Shown: positions 41,169 to 50,362, counted from the first letter of the stretch. The stretch is 64,000 bases of DNA from Crossiella sp. S99.2 (GCF_023094165.1 NZ_JALMDK010000009.1:319085-383084), one strand, 5' to 3'. The notes: generated by a model not told the origin, from the sequence alone. Numbers and translations: made by a program.

Positions 41169-42338
41169 TCAACGGGCCTGCCGCGCGGCGGCCGGAGCGT
41201 TGCGCGTGATGATCTCCACCGCCCGGTCCAGGTCCGCCGCGGACAGATCCGCCCGCGCGGTGAGCCGCAGTCGCGACACCTGGTCCGGCACCGACGGCGG
41301 CCGGAAACAGCCGACCGCGACCCCGTCCGCCCGGCACCGGCCCGCCCACTCCACCGCCTCGGCGGGCGAGGGCGCGCGCACCGACACCACCGCCGCGGTC
41401 GGCGAACTCACCGCGAACCCGGCCGCCGCGAACCGCCCGGCCAGCTCCCGCGCAACAACCCGGGCCCGCGTGGCCAGTTCAGGCTCGGCCCGCAGCACCC
41501 GCAACGCGGCCAGCGCCCCGCCCGTGCAGGCCGGGGCCAGTCCGGTGTCGAAGATGAACCCGCGCGCGGTGTCCACCAGGTGCGCGATCACCCGTCGCGG
41601 CCCGAGCACCGCCCCGCCCTGACTGCCCAGCGATTTGGACAGCGTGGTGGTCACCACGACATCCGCCGCCCCGGCCAGCCCCGCCGCGTGCACCCCGCCG
41701 CGCCCGCCGTCGCCGAGCACGCCGAGCCCGTGCGCGTCGTCCACGATCAGCGCCGCGCCGTGCGCCCGGCAGGCGTCGGCCAGCTCGGGCAGCGGCGCGA
41801 GATCGCCGTCCACCGAGAACACCGAATCGGTCACCACCAGGGCACGCTTCTTCACGCGTTCGGACAGCAGCCTGGTCACCGCCGCCGGATCGCGATGCCC
41901 GGCGCCGGCCACCTCGGCGCGGGACAACCGGCAGCCGTCGATCAGCGAGGCGTGGTTGTGCGCGTCGGTGACGATCAGCGTGCCCGGCCCGGACAACGCG
42001 GTGAGCGCGCCCAGGTTGGCCAGGAACCCGGAGGAGAAGACCAGCGCCGCCTCCGCGCCGCAGTGCTCGGCCAGCTCGTGCTCCAGCTCCGCGTGCAACT
42101 CGGTCGACCCGGTGACCAGCCGCGATCCGGTCGCCCCCGCGCCCCAGCGGCGGGCCGCGGCCGCCGCGGCCTCGGTGACCCGCGGATCGCGGGTGAGGCC
42201 GAGGTAGTCGTTGGAGGCCAGGTCCAGCGCGGCGGCCTCGGCGGCGCGCGGCCGCAGCGAGCGGGTCAGGCCCGCCCGGGAGCGAGCCTGGGAGCGGGTG
42301 TCCAGCCAGGCGAAGACGTCCGGGGTGGTCGAGGTCAC
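41169..42338 (-). CDS. bioF: 8-amino-7-oxononanoate synthase
   Basis: A 389-residue PLP enzyme joining pimeloyl-ACP/CoA and alanine in the first biotin ring step. Start GTG 42338. Landmarks: LASNDYLGLTRDPRV, GAGATGSRLVTGSTELHAELE, AHNHASLIDGCRLS, VDDAHGLGVLG and the PLP lysine in TTTLSKSLGSQGG. KBL and other alpha-oxoamine synthases share the fold, but the pattern here fits BioF. No other bio genes lie in the window, though the divergent P450 33 bases away may be relevant (BioI-like supply of pimelate). Confidence 0.9.
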   Translation of the reverse strand: MTSTTPDVFAWLDTRSQARSRAGLTRSLRPRAAEAAALDLASNDYLGLTRDPRVTEAAAAAARRWGAGATGSRLVTGSTELHAELEHELAEHCGAEAALVFSSGFLANLGALTALSGPGTLIVTDAHNHASLIDGCRLSRAEVAGAGHRDPAAVTRLLSERVKKRALVVTDSVFSVDGDLAPLPELADACRAHGAALIVDDAHGLGVLGDGGRGGVHAAGLAGAADVVVTTTLSKSLGSQGGAVLGPRRVIAHLVDTARGFIFDTGLAPACTGGALAALRVLRAEPELATRARVVARELAGRFAAAGFAVSSPTAAVVSVRAPSPAEAVEWAGRCRADGVAVGCFRPPSVPDQVSRLRLTARADLSAADLDRAVEIITRNAPAAARQAR

Positions 42339-42363
42339 CGCCGGAGTGTCGCATTGGCCGGGC

Positions 42364-42369
42364 TACCGT
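42364..42369 (+). promoter_or_regulatory. -10 element of a leaderless P450 promoter
   Basis: TACCGT followed by seven bases and GTG 42377. This element is also inside the only gap available for the divergent bioF promoter, so the two genes must be tightly co-regulated or bioF must be leaderless too. Confidence 0.45.
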
Positions 42370-42376
42370 TTTGGAC

Positions 42377-43609
42377 GTGCGGGCGACGACGGGTTCTCTG
42401 GACGAGCTGGACCTGTTCGGTCCGCGGTTCGTCGGCGACCCATGGCCGAGCTTCGCCGAACTCCGCGAACGCGCACCCGTGCACCACGACCAGCGCACCG
42501 GCTTGTGGCTGGTCAGCAGGCACGCCGACGTCCGCGCGGTGCTGGCCGATCCGGACGGGTTCATCCCGGACAACGCGCTCACCGCGATCACCCCGATCCC
42601 GCCGCCGCAGCTGCGCGTGCTGGCCAGGGCCCGCTTCTCGCTGCCGCCGACCCTGGCCAACAACGGCACCGACAGCCACACCGGCCTGCGCCGCCTGGTC
42701 GCCTCCTACTTCACCCCCGGCCGGGTCCGCGACGCCGAACCCCGCATCCGCGCCCTCGCCAACTACTACCTAGACCGCCTCCCGGCCACCGGCTCGTTCG
42801 ACCTGGTCAGCGGCCTGGCCGCGGAGCTGCCCTGCCGGGTGCTGCTCGAACTGCTCGGCCTCGACGAGGTGGACCTGCCGGTGCTCAAGGCGTGGAGCGC
42901 GGCCTCCCTCGAACTGTTCTGGGGCCGCCCCGACCCGGACCGCCACCAGGCCCTGGCCGAGGCTGCGGGGGAGTTCCACCAGTGGCTGGCCGCCCGCATC
43001 CGCGCCGCCACCCCCGGCAGCCCGGATCTGTTCGGTCAGCTCGCCGCGCACCGCGCGCCCGGCGACCGCCCACTGCGTGTCGCCGAGGCGGTCGGGGTCT
43101 GCTATTTCCTGCTCATCGCCGGTCAGGAGACCACCAGCCAGCTGCTCAGCACGCTGCTGCACCGCCTCATCCCGCGCGCCGACCTGTGGCCCCGGTTGGC
43201 CGCGGGCGAGCCCGGCTTGGCCGCGGCCTGCGTGGAGGAGGTGCTGCGTCACGAACCACCGGTGAACACCTGGCGCCGCATCGCCGCCCGCCCGGCCACC
43301 CTGTCCGGCGTCCCGGTGCCCCGCGGCGCGCACCTGCTGCTCCTGCTCGCCGGCTCCGGCGCGGACCCGGACGTCTTCCCCGACCCCGAGCAGTTCTGCC
43401 CGGCCCGCCCCGAGGTCCGCCGGCACCTGGCCTTCGGCCACGGCCGCCACTTCTGCCTGGGCGCGGGACTGGCCAGGGCGGAGGCGAGCGTGGTGCTCAC
43501 CGAGGTCGCCCGCCGCCTGCCCCGCCTGGAACTCCTCGAAGCCGAACCGCCCATGCTCGGCCTGCTCTCCTTCCGCGCCCCGCTGCGCGTGCTCGCCCGC
43601 CGCGCCTGA
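42377..43609 (+). CDS. Cytochrome P450
   Basis: A 410-residue soluble P450. GTG 42377 is chosen because TACCGT (42364-42369) lies 7 bases upstream, as in leaderless genes; TTG 42371 has no support either. I-helix oxygen motif is AGQETTSQL, the ExxR pair is in EEVLRHE, and the heme loop is FGHGRHFCLGAGLARAE with the ligand Cys near 352. It is divergent from bioF with only 38 bases between starts. Bacillus BioI is a P450 that cleaves acyl-ACP to pimeloyl-ACP; a similar role is possible but no direct sequence marker was found. No ferredoxin gene is adjacent. Confidence 0.93.
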   Translation: MRATTGSLDELDLFGPRFVGDPWPSFAELRERAPVHHDQRTGLWLVSRHADVRAVLADPDGFIPDNALTAITPIPPPQLRVLARARFSLPPTLANNGTDSHTGLRRLVASYFTPGRVRDAEPRIRALANYYLDRLPATGSFDLVSGLAAELPCRVLLELLGLDEVDLPVLKAWSAASLELFWGRPDPDRHQALAEAAGEFHQWLAARIRAATPGSPDLFGQLAAHRAPGDRPLRVAEAVGVCYFLLIAGQETTSQLLSTLLHRLIPRADLWPRLAAGEPGLAAACVEEVLRHEPPVNTWRRIAARPATLSGVPVPRGAHLLLLLAGSGADPDVFPDPEQFCPARPEVRRHLAFGHGRHFCLGAGLARAEASVVLTEVARRLPRLELLEAEPPMLGLLSFRAPLRVLARRA

Positions 43610-43633
43610 CCACGCGGATGCCCTCTCGCCACG

Positions 43634-43658
43634 TAACCAGACGGTTAATCGGCGTCTG
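43634..43658. promoter_or_regulatory. Overlapping inverted repeats before the TetR gene
   Basis: TAACC-AGAC-GGTTA (43634-43647) is a perfect 5-4-5 palindrome; CAGACG-9-CGTCTG (43638-43658) overlaps it. TAGAAT a few bases downstream (43663-43668) could be the -10. The site is the likely autoregulatory operator. Confidence 0.55.
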
Positions 43659-43706
43659 ATCGCTAGAATGCGGACCGCCAGTCCGGTTACCGCAAGGAGT
43701 AGTTCC

Positions 43707-44285
43707 GTGGCCGAGCGCGCCGACGCCGCCCGCAACCGCCAGGCGATCCTCGCCGCGGCCGAGCGGCTCATCATCGAGCGCGGCCCGGACGCGGTCACCA
43801 TGGACGAGATCGCGCTGGCGGCCGGGGTCGGCAAGGGCACGTTGTTCCGCCGCTTCGGCGACCGCAGCGGACTCATCCACGAACTCCTCGACCAGTACCG
43901 GGACGAGGTAACCAACCAGGTGGATACGGCCTGCGCGGCCGCGGCGGATCCGGTGCACCGGCTGCTGGCCTGCCTCGGCGTCCTCTTCGACGAGAGCAGG
44001 CGACTGCGCCCGCTGATCGCCGCCCTGGAAGCGCAGTCCGCGCCCGGCGCCTGCTGCCGCCCCGGCGATGGCCGGCACGGCCTGCTCGCCGAGCTGATCA
44101 CCCAGGCCAACCCGGCGCGCGCGGGCTCCGCGGACTTCCTCGCGCACGCGCTGCTCGCCGCGATGCGCGCCGAGCTGGTGCGGCATGTCACCGAGGACCT
44201 GGGCACGCCGATCGAGCAGGTGCGCGCCGACCTGCTCGCGCTGGCCAGGGCAAGCGTGATCAGCGAGACGGTCGCGACCACCTGA
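43707..44285 (+). CDS. TetR family transcriptional regulator
   Basis: A 192-residue protein from GTG 43707, with AAGGAG 7 bases upstream. The N-terminal helix-turn-helix spans 10-55: RQAILAAAERLIIERG then MDEIALAAGVGKGTLFRRFG. The C-terminal ligand domain has two neighbouring Cys (GACC) that might sense a reactive compound. It lies just upstream of the cobalamin-riboswitch operon and downstream of the P450, but the target is unknown; autoregulation through the palindrome is likely. Confidence 0.92.
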   Translation: MAERADAARNRQAILAAAERLIIERGPDAVTMDEIALAAGVGKGTLFRRFGDRSGLIHELLDQYRDEVTNQVDTACAAAADPVHRLLACLGVLFDESRRLRPLIAALEAQSAPGACCRPGDGRHGLLAELITQANPARAGSADFLAHALLAAMRAELVRHVTEDLGTPIEQVRADLLALARASVISETVATT

Positions 44286-44311
44286 TCGTGTGCGACGATG
44301 CGAACTGCTTT

Positions 44312-44416
44312 GTCAGCGAGGGGTGAGCGAGGAACCCGGTGCGAATCCGGGACGGTCCCGCCACTGTGACCGGAGCCCGCCTCCGGGAGTCAGGAGACTC
44401 GGCCCCTCGATCCTCC
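44312..44416 (+). ncRNA. Cobalamin riboswitch
   Basis: The B12 aptamer is clear: GGAACCCGGTGCGAATCCGGGAC (split 44331-44353), GTCCCGCCACTGTGA (44355-44369) and GGGAGTCAGGAGAC (44385-44398). The closing stem CGAGGGG (44317-44323) pairs with CCCCTCG (44403-44409). The RNA binds adenosylcobalamin and switches off downstream translation. The following 40 bases contain GGGCG...CACCC next to GGAAGGA, the ribosome site of the chelatase gene, which fits a translation switch. It should control chlID-cobO-cobB and perhaps cobM-cobL-cbiG/J. Confidence 0.95.
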
Positions 44417-44453
44417 GGACCCGGGCGTGGACACCCGAGGAAGGACCGCGCGC

Positions 44454-46451
44454 ATGACCGTCGGCTACCCGTTCTCCGCAGTGGTCGGACACCCCGATCT
44501 CCGGCTCGCCCTGTTGCTCAACGCGGTGCACCCGGGCATCGGCGGGGTGCTGGTCCGCGGCGAGAAGGGCACCGCCAAGTCGACCATCGTGCGTGGCCTG
44601 GCCGCGCTGCTGCCCGCGGTCGCCGTGGTCGAGCACTGCCGCTTCGCCTGCGACCCGGCCCGCCCCGACCTGAACTGCCCGGACGCCCCGCACGACGGCG
44701 CGGCCACCAGCCGCCCGGCCCGGCTGGTCGAACTCCCGGTCGGCGCCACCGAGGACCGCCTGGTCGGCTCACTCGACCTGGAACGCGCGCTCACCGAGGG
44801 CGTGCGCGCCTACCAGCCCGGCCTGCTCGCCGGCGCGCACCGCGGCGTGCTGTACGTGGACGAGGTCAACCTGCTGCACGACCACCTGGTCGACCTGCTG
44901 CTGGACGCTGCCGCCATGGGTCGCGCGCACGTCGAGCGCGAGGGCGTGTCCATCTCACACGCGGCGAGCTTCCTGCTGGTCGGCACGATGAACCCGGAGG
45001 AGGGCGAACTGCGGCCGCAGCTGCTCGACCGGTTCGGCCTGACCGTCACCGTGCTCGCCGCCCGCGACACCGACACCCGCACCGAGGTCGTCCGCCGCCG
45101 CCTGGCCTACGAGGCCGACCCGGCGGGCTTCGCCGCCCGCTGGACCCCGGACGACGCCGACCTGGCCGCGCGCATCGCCACCGCCCGCACCGCCCTGGCC
45201 GCGGTGACACTGCCCGAGGTCGAACTGCGCCGGATCGCCGCGCTGTGCGCCGCCTTCGAGGTCGACGGCATGCGCGCCGACCTGGTGGTGGCCCGCACCG
45301 CGCTCGCGCACGCCGCCTGGCGCGGCGCCGCGGCGGTGGACGCCGGCGATGTCGAGGTCGCCGCCCGGCTCGCGTTGCCGCACCGCAAGCGCCGCGACCC
45401 CTTCGACGAGCCCGGCCTGGAGGAGGAGCAGCTCCAGCAGGCCCTCTCCGCCGCCGCTGACGAGGCCGAACCACCGCGGCCCGAGCCCGAGGACGACCCG
45501 GACGGCCCCGGCGGCGGCCAGGACCACGGCGAGAACTCCGCCCCGCCGCAGGGCGAGCAACAGTCCACTTCGGACGGTGAGCGGTCCGGGCCGGACACCT
45601 CGCGGCCGAGCGGCTCCGGTGGCGGCGAACAAGCCCCCGCCACCCCCGCACCCGCCTTCCGCGCCCGGCTGCTCCAGGTCCCCGGCCTGGGCGAAGGCGC
45701 GCCCGGACGACGTTCCCGGTCCCGCTCGGAGTTCGGCCGGGTGGTCCGCGCGTCCACAGTGGACGGGCACGGGCTGCACCTGTCGGCCACCGTCGCCGCG
45801 GCCGCCCCGCACCAGTCCACCCGCGGCCGCACCGGCCCCGGCCTGCTGCTGCGCGGGGAGGACGTGCGACGCGCGGTCCGCGAGGGCAAGGAGGGCAACC
45901 TGGTGCTCTTCGCGGTGGACGCCTCCGGCTCGATGGCCGCCCGCAAACGCATGTCCGCGGTCAGCGGCGCGGTGCTGTCCCTGCTGCGCGACGCCTACCA
46001 GCGGCGGGACAAGGTCGGCCTGGTCACTTTCCGCGGCAACTCCGCCGAGCTGACCCTGCCGCCGACCTCCTCGGTGGACGCGGCCGCCGCCCGGCTCAAG
46101 CGGCTGCGCACCGGCGGCCGCACCCCCCTCGCCGACGGCCTGCTGCGCGCCCGCAAGACCCTGGCCGCCGAACGCCTGCGCGATCCGCGACGCCGCCCGC
46201 TGCTGGTCGTGGTCACCGACGGCCGCGCCACCGTCGGCGTGCACGGCGACCCGGTCCGCGACGCCCTGCGCGCCGCCGCCCTGCTCGCCGCCGATGGCGT
46301 GGCCGCGATCGTGGTGGACTGCGAACACGGCCTGGTCCGCCTCGGCCTGGCCGCCCGGCTCGCCCACGCCCTGGGCGCGAACTGCCTGACCCTGGACGAG
46401 TTGTCAGCCGACCGGGTGGCCGGCGTCGTGCGCGCCGCCCGCGCGGCCTGA
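44454..46451 (+). CDS. Fused ChlI/ChlD-type cobalt chelatase subunit (AAA plus VWA)
   Basis: A 665-residue protein from ATG 44454, GGAAGGA 8 bases upstream. The N-terminal AAA ATPase has Walker A GEKGTAKSTI, Walker B GVLYVDEVNLL and sensor DRFGLTVTV. An acidic, Pro/Gly-rich linker (345-410) follows. The C-terminal VWA domain has the MIDAS motif DASGSMA and TDGRATVG. Fused I-D proteins of this kind next to cobO and cobB are taken as the ATP-driven partner of CobN in cobalt insertion into hydrogenobyrinate diamide. CobN itself is not in the window. It leads the operon under the cobalamin riboswitch. Confidence 0.9.
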   Translation: MTVGYPFSAVVGHPDLRLALLLNAVHPGIGGVLVRGEKGTAKSTIVRGLAALLPAVAVVEHCRFACDPARPDLNCPDAPHDGAATSRPARLVELPVGATEDRLVGSLDLERALTEGVRAYQPGLLAGAHRGVLYVDEVNLLHDHLVDLLLDAAAMGRAHVEREGVSISHAASFLLVGTMNPEEGELRPQLLDRFGLTVTVLAARDTDTRTEVVRRRLAYEADPAGFAARWTPDDADLAARIATARTALAAVTLPEVELRRIAALCAAFEVDGMRADLVVARTALAHAAWRGAAAVDAGDVEVAARLALPHRKRRDPFDEPGLEEEQLQQALSAAADEAEPPRPEPEDDPDGPGGGQDHGENSAPPQGEQQSTSDGERSGPDTSRPSGSGGGEQAPATPAPAFRARLLQVPGLGEGAPGRRSRSRSEFGRVVRASTVDGHGLHLSATVAAAAPHQSTRGRTGPGLLLRGEDVRRAVREGKEGNLVLFAVDASGSMAARKRMSAVSGAVLSLLRDAYQRRDKVGLVTFRGNSAELTLPPTSSVDAAAARLKRLRTGGRTPLADGLLRARKTLAAERLRDPRRRPLLVVVTDGRATVGVHGDPVRDALRAAALLAADGVAAIVVDCEHGLVRLGLAARLAHALGANCLTLDELSADRVAGVVRAARAA

Positions 46452-46467
46452 GCCGGGAGGACATCCG

Positions 46468-47082
46468 ATGCCGCAAGGACAACCGACCAGTGTGCCCGCC
46501 GACGGGATGACCACCCGGCAGCGCCGCAACCGGCCGCTGCTGGTGGTGCACACCGGCGAGATGAAGGGCAAGTCCACCGCAGCCTTCGGCATGGCGCTGC
46601 GCGGCTGGAACCAGGGCTGGTCCATCGGCGTGTTCCAGTTCGTCAAGTCCGCCAAGTGGAAGGTCGGCGAGGAGGAGGCCTTCCGCGCGCTCGGCAGGCT
46701 GCACGAGCAGACCGGCGAGGGCGGCGAGGTCGAATGGCACAAGATGGGCGAGGGCTGGTCCTGGAGCCGGAAGAAGGGCACCGAGACCGACCACGCCGAG
46801 GCCGCCCGCGAGGGCTGGCGGGAGATCGCCCGCCGCCTCGGCGAAGCCCGGCACGGCATGTACGTGCTGGACGAGTTCACCTATCCGATGCACTGGGGCT
46901 GGATCGACGTCGAGGAGGTCGTGGCCACCCTGCGCGACCGCCCCGGCCACCAGCACGTGATCATCACCGGCCGCTACGCCCCGCCCGCGCTGCTGGAAGC
47001 CGCCGACCTGGTCGCTGAGATGACCAAGGTCAAGCACCCGATGGACGCCGGGCAGAAGGGCCAGCGGGGGATCGAGTGGTAG
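46468..47082 (+). CDS. cobO: Cob(I)yrinic acid a,c-diamide adenosyltransferase
   Basis: A 204-residue enzyme that transfers the adenosyl group of ATP to cobalt. The P-loop variant is VHTGEMKGKST (near 30), followed by the typical QFVKSAKWKVGEE and the closing VLDEFTYPMHWGW. The first 20 residues are a variable extension; ATG 46507 would also be possible. It lies 16 bases after the chelatase gene and overlaps cobB by 7 bases, so it is part of the riboswitch operon. Confidence 0.95.
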   Translation: MPQGQPTSVPADGMTTRQRRNRPLLVVHTGEMKGKSTAAFGMALRGWNQGWSIGVFQFVKSAKWKVGEEEAFRALGRLHEQTGEGGEVEWHKMGEGWSWSRKKGTETDHAEAAREGWREIARRLGEARHGMYVLDEFTYPMHWGWIDVEEVVATLRDRPGHQHVIITGRYAPPALLEAADLVAEMTKVKHPMDAGQKGQRGIEW

Positions 47083-48434
47083 CCCGGCTGGTCATCGCCG
47101 CCCCCGGCTCCGGCGCGGGCAAGACCACGGTCGCCACCGGCCTGATGGCCGCGCTGCGCCGCCGCGGACTCCGGGTGGCCCCCGGCAAGGTCGGCCCCGA
47201 CTACATCGACCCCGGCTACCACGCGCTGGCCACCGGCCGCCCCGGCCGCAACCTGGACCCGGTGCTCTGCGGCGAGGACCGGGTGCGCCCGCTGTTCGCC
47301 CACGGCGCGCGCGATGCCGACATCGCGATCATCGAGGGCGTGATGGGCCTGTTCGACGGCCGCCTGGGCACGCCAGGCCACGGCTCCACCGCGCACGTGG
47401 CCACCCTGCTGGACGCGCCGGTCGCGCTGGTCGTGGACGCCCGCGGCCAGAGCCGCAGCCTGGCCGCGCTGCTGCACGGCTTCCGCAGCTACGACCCGGC
47501 CGTGCGGATCGCCGGGGTGCTGCTCAACAAGGTCGGCTCCGACCGGCACACCCAGGTACTCACCGAGGCCTGCGCCGAGGTCGGCCTGGACGTGCTCGGC
47601 AGCCTGCCGCGGGACCCGGCCTTCGAGTTGCCCTCCCGGCACCTCGGCCTGGTCACCGCGGCCGAACACGGGCGCGCGGCCACCGAGGTGGTGGACGCGC
47701 TCGCGGACAAGGTCGCCGGCGCGGTCGACCTGGACGCGGTGCTCCGCCTCGCCCGCTCCGCCCCGCCCCTGCCCCCTGCGGCCTGGGAACACGGCCTGGA
47801 ACCCGGCCCGAGCCGGCCGGTGATCGCCATCGCGGGCGGCTCCGCGTTCACCTTCGGCTACACCGAGCACGCCGAACTGCTCACCGCCGCCGGCGCCCAG
47901 GTCGAGGTGTTCGACCCGCTCCGCGACGAGGCCCTGCCCGCGGGCACCACCGGACTCGTGCTGCCCGGCGGCTTCCCGGAACAGCACGCCGAGCAGCTGT
48001 CCGCCAACGCCCCGCTGCGCGCCGCGGTCGCCGCCCTGGCCACCGCGGGCGCGCCCGTGCACGCCGAATGCGGCGGGCTGCTCTACCTGGCCCGCGAACT
48101 CGACGGCCGCCCGATGTGCGGGGTGCTGCCCGCCGCCGCCCGGATGACCCCGCGCCTGACCCTCGGCTACCGGGACGCGGTCGCGATCGGCGATTCGGCG
48201 CTGCAGCAGGCCGGAACGCGCCGCACCGCGCACGAGTTCCACCGCACCGAGTTGATCCCCGCATCGGGTGCCCCCGCGGCCTGGGCCTGGCGAGCGGACG
48301 AGGGCCCCCGCGCCGAGGGTTTTGTGCTCGACGGCGTGCACGCGTCCTATCTGCACACCCACCCGGCCGAGGATCCAGGCTCGATCGCCCGGTTCGTCAG
48401 CCGCGCCGCGACCTTCGCCGCACGCCAACCCTGA
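47076..48434 (+). CDS. cobB: Cobyrinate/hydrogenobyrinate a,c-diamide synthase
   Basis: A 452-residue enzyme amidating the a and c side chains with glutamine and ATP. GTG 47076 lies inside the end of cobO. N-terminal synthetase half: P-loop APGSGAGKTTVAT, KVGPDYIDPGYH and VMGLFDG. C-terminal glutamine amidotransferase half: nucleophile Cys in HAECGGLLYL, and later HASYLHTHPA with the His. Together with the AAA-VWA chelatase subunit and cobO it forms the cobalt insertion and amidation part of the pathway. Confidence 0.95.
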   Translation: MVARLVIAAPGSGAGKTTVATGLMAALRRRGLRVAPGKVGPDYIDPGYHALATGRPGRNLDPVLCGEDRVRPLFAHGARDADIAIIEGVMGLFDGRLGTPGHGSTAHVATLLDAPVALVVDARGQSRSLAALLHGFRSYDPAVRIAGVLLNKVGSDRHTQVLTEACAEVGLDVLGSLPRDPAFELPSRHLGLVTAAEHGRAATEVVDALADKVAGAVDLDAVLRLARSAPPLPPAAWEHGLEPGPSRPVIAIAGGSAFTFGYTEHAELLTAAGAQVEVFDPLRDEALPAGTTGLVLPGGFPEQHAEQLSANAPLRAAVAALATAGAPVHAECGGLLYLARELDGRPMCGVLPAAARMTPRLTLGYRDAVAIGDSALQQAGTRRTAHEFHRTELIPASGAPAAWAWRADEGPRAEGFVLDGVHASYLHTHPAEDPGSIARFVSRAATFAARQP

Positions 48435-48731
48435 ACGCCGGATCGAGGGTCTGGCCTCCAGTCCATTCGCGCGCGGCTATCGATTGCCCGACACACACAG
48501 TCACCACTGTCCTAGGTGGACCGTCACAGGTCCGGCGATTCGGCGCAGCGGCGGCTACGTGACGTGGCGATCTTGGTCTAGCGGGTACCGGGCTGCACGG
48601 GCCGGGGATCGCAGGCGGTAACGTCGTCGCCTACTCGCCGGACGCTCGGAGCACACCGACTCGCGACACCGGCGCCAAGTCCGAAGTGGACAGAGAAGTC
48701 CTTCCGCCTGCCGCGGGAGAGGGGAACTGCT
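48435..48731. other. Gap between cobB and cobM
   Basis: Nearly 300 bases. No second cobalamin riboswitch core (GCCACTG, GGGAGTCAGG) was found. It contains several short inverted runs, for example around GTCCACCTAGGAC (48511-48530), and likely carries a separate promoter for cobM. No gene was recognised. Confidence 0.4.
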
Positions 48732-50183
48732 GTGAGTGGTCGGATCTCGTTCATCGGCGCGGGGCCCGGTGCCGCCGACCTGATCACGCTGCGGGGCGCG
48801 CGGCGGATCGCCGAGGCGGACATCGTGGTGTGGTCGCCCGCGGTCGTCGACGCCGACTGCGTGCGCGAACACGCCGCCGCCGAGGCCGAGCTGATCGACT
48901 GCTCCCGGGTGAGCCACGAACAGGTTCTCGACGTCTACCGCCGGGCCGCGGTGAAGAAGCTGTCCGTGGTGCGCCTGCACTCCGGCGACGCCACGCTCTG
49001 GGGCGCGGTGCAGGAGCAGTACGACGCCGCGCAGAAGATCGGCCTGGAGGTCGAGATCGTCCCCGGCGTCTCGACCCTCTCCGCCGCCGCGGCCGCCGCG
49101 GGCCGGGAACTCGGCCCGGTCTCGGCCGCCGCGCCGGTCGTGCTGACCAGGCCCGAGGGCGATACCGGCGCGCTGCCCGACGGCGCGAAGCTGCGTGAAC
49201 TGGCCGCGCACGGCGGCACCATGGCGGTCGCGTTGTCCGCGGCCCGCACCGAACAGCTCGTCGAGGAGCTGCGCGCGGGCGGGTACGCCGAGGACACCCC
49301 GGTCGTGGTGGCGTACAAGACGAGCTGGCCGGACGAGCTGCTCGTGCAGACCACGCTCGGCGAACTGCTGGGCACGGTCAAGGAGCACAAGCTCTGGCGG
49401 CAGACGCTGTTCCTGATCGGCCAGGTGCTGCGCGCCGGTGGTCAGCGGTCCCGGCTGTACCAGCCCGGGGCCCGCCCGGCGAGCTACCGCCGCAGTGATT
49501 TCACCGCCCGCCGCGCCGAACGCCTGGCCGCCGGGCAGCCACCCGAAGCCGTGGTCGAGGCCGAGGCCCCCGCCACCCCGAACACCTGGTGGTCCGGCCG
49601 CGACCAGCTCGAGTCCACCCGGTCCTCCCGGGCAGGCGCGCGCTACCGCACCGGCGCGTCCAAGCGCGCCGCCGCCGCGGCCGCCACCCGCTCCGGCCAG
49701 GTCACCCTGGCCCTGCACGACGAGCAGAACCGCGCCGCCAAGTCTGGTGCTTCCAGATCCGGCGCGGGAACGAACGGCGCGGCCACGAACGGCGTGAGCC
49801 CGAATGGTTCGGCCACGAACGGCGCGGCCACGGCCGCCACGAGCGCGCACGCCGCGCACCCGACCGGTGCGGGCCAGACCGGAGCCGGCTTCACCAGCGC
49901 GCCCGCGCCCGCCGCGAAAACCACTGCGGCACAGCAGGTTCCGGCCCACCACGGCACCGCCCCCGCGATCCAGCGACCCCAGGCCGACAACCCGGCCGGG
50001 ACCCCGCGGATCGAGACGGTCAAGGTCGCGGTCGAGGTCGAAGCCCCCAAGACCGAATCGCGGGCGGCCACCCCGGCCCAGCCCGCGGTGAAGGCGCCGA
50101 CGGCGGGCAAATCCGCCGCAGGCAAGAGCAAGGCGAAGTCCACCGCCGCCCGGCGGACCAAACGGACTCCGCGAAGCAGCTGA
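48732..50183 (+). CDS. cobM: Precorrin-4 C11-methyltransferase with long basic C-terminal extension
   Basis: A 483-residue protein from GTG 48732, GAGGGG 7 bases upstream. Residues 1-250 are a complete CobM: ISFIGAGPGAADLITLRG (SAM site), LHSGDATLWGAVQEQ, EIVPGVSTLSAAAAAAG and VVVAYKTSWPDE. It adds the C11 methyl group during corrin ring formation. Normal CobM is about 250 residues; here another 230 follow. They are Ala/Pro/Thr-rich with Asn-Gly repeats (TNGAATNGVSPNGSATNG) and end in a Lys/Ala tail (AGKSAAGKSKAKSTAARR) like histone H1-type bacterial proteins. The extension is continuous with the enzyme and has no stop or shift. Confidence 0.9.
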   Translation: MSGRISFIGAGPGAADLITLRGARRIAEADIVVWSPAVVDADCVREHAAAEAELIDCSRVSHEQVLDVYRRAAVKKLSVVRLHSGDATLWGAVQEQYDAAQKIGLEVEIVPGVSTLSAAAAAAGRELGPVSAAAPVVLTRPEGDTGALPDGAKLRELAAHGGTMAVALSAARTEQLVEELRAGGYAEDTPVVVAYKTSWPDELLVQTTLGELLGTVKEHKLWRQTLFLIGQVLRAGGQRSRLYQPGARPASYRRSDFTARRAERLAAGQPPEAVVEAEAPATPNTWWSGRDQLESTRSSRAGARYRTGASKRAAAAAATRSGQVTLALHDEQNRAAKSGASRSGAGTNGAATNGVSPNGSATNGAATAATSAHAAHPTGAGQTGAGFTSAPAPAAKTTAAQQVPAHHGTAPAIQRPQADNPAGTPRIETVKVAVEVEAPKTESRAATPAQPAVKAPTAGKSAAGKSKAKSTAARRTKRTPRSS

Positions 50184-50362
50184 CCCGATGACGGCGGACG
50201 AGGACTTAGCGGAACGCACGGCGTTGTCGCCGCGCGCCCGCCGCCACTCGGGTACTTCAACGGTTCATCGGCGAGCCGCGCCAGCGGATCCGGCCCGGCG
50301 TTGCCATGATCGACTTCAGGTCGGCCGGTGGTGGCCGTAACCGAGGCGGAGTGGGTGGCGAC

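Noticed and set aside
48435..48731. Second cobalamin riboswitch before cobM
   Set aside because: The conserved GCCACTG and GGGAGTCAGG elements are missing.
48555..50219. 554-residue Gly/Arg-rich minus-strand frame
   Set aside because: Antisense to cobM; composition is explained by the GC-rich reverse complement of the CobM tail.
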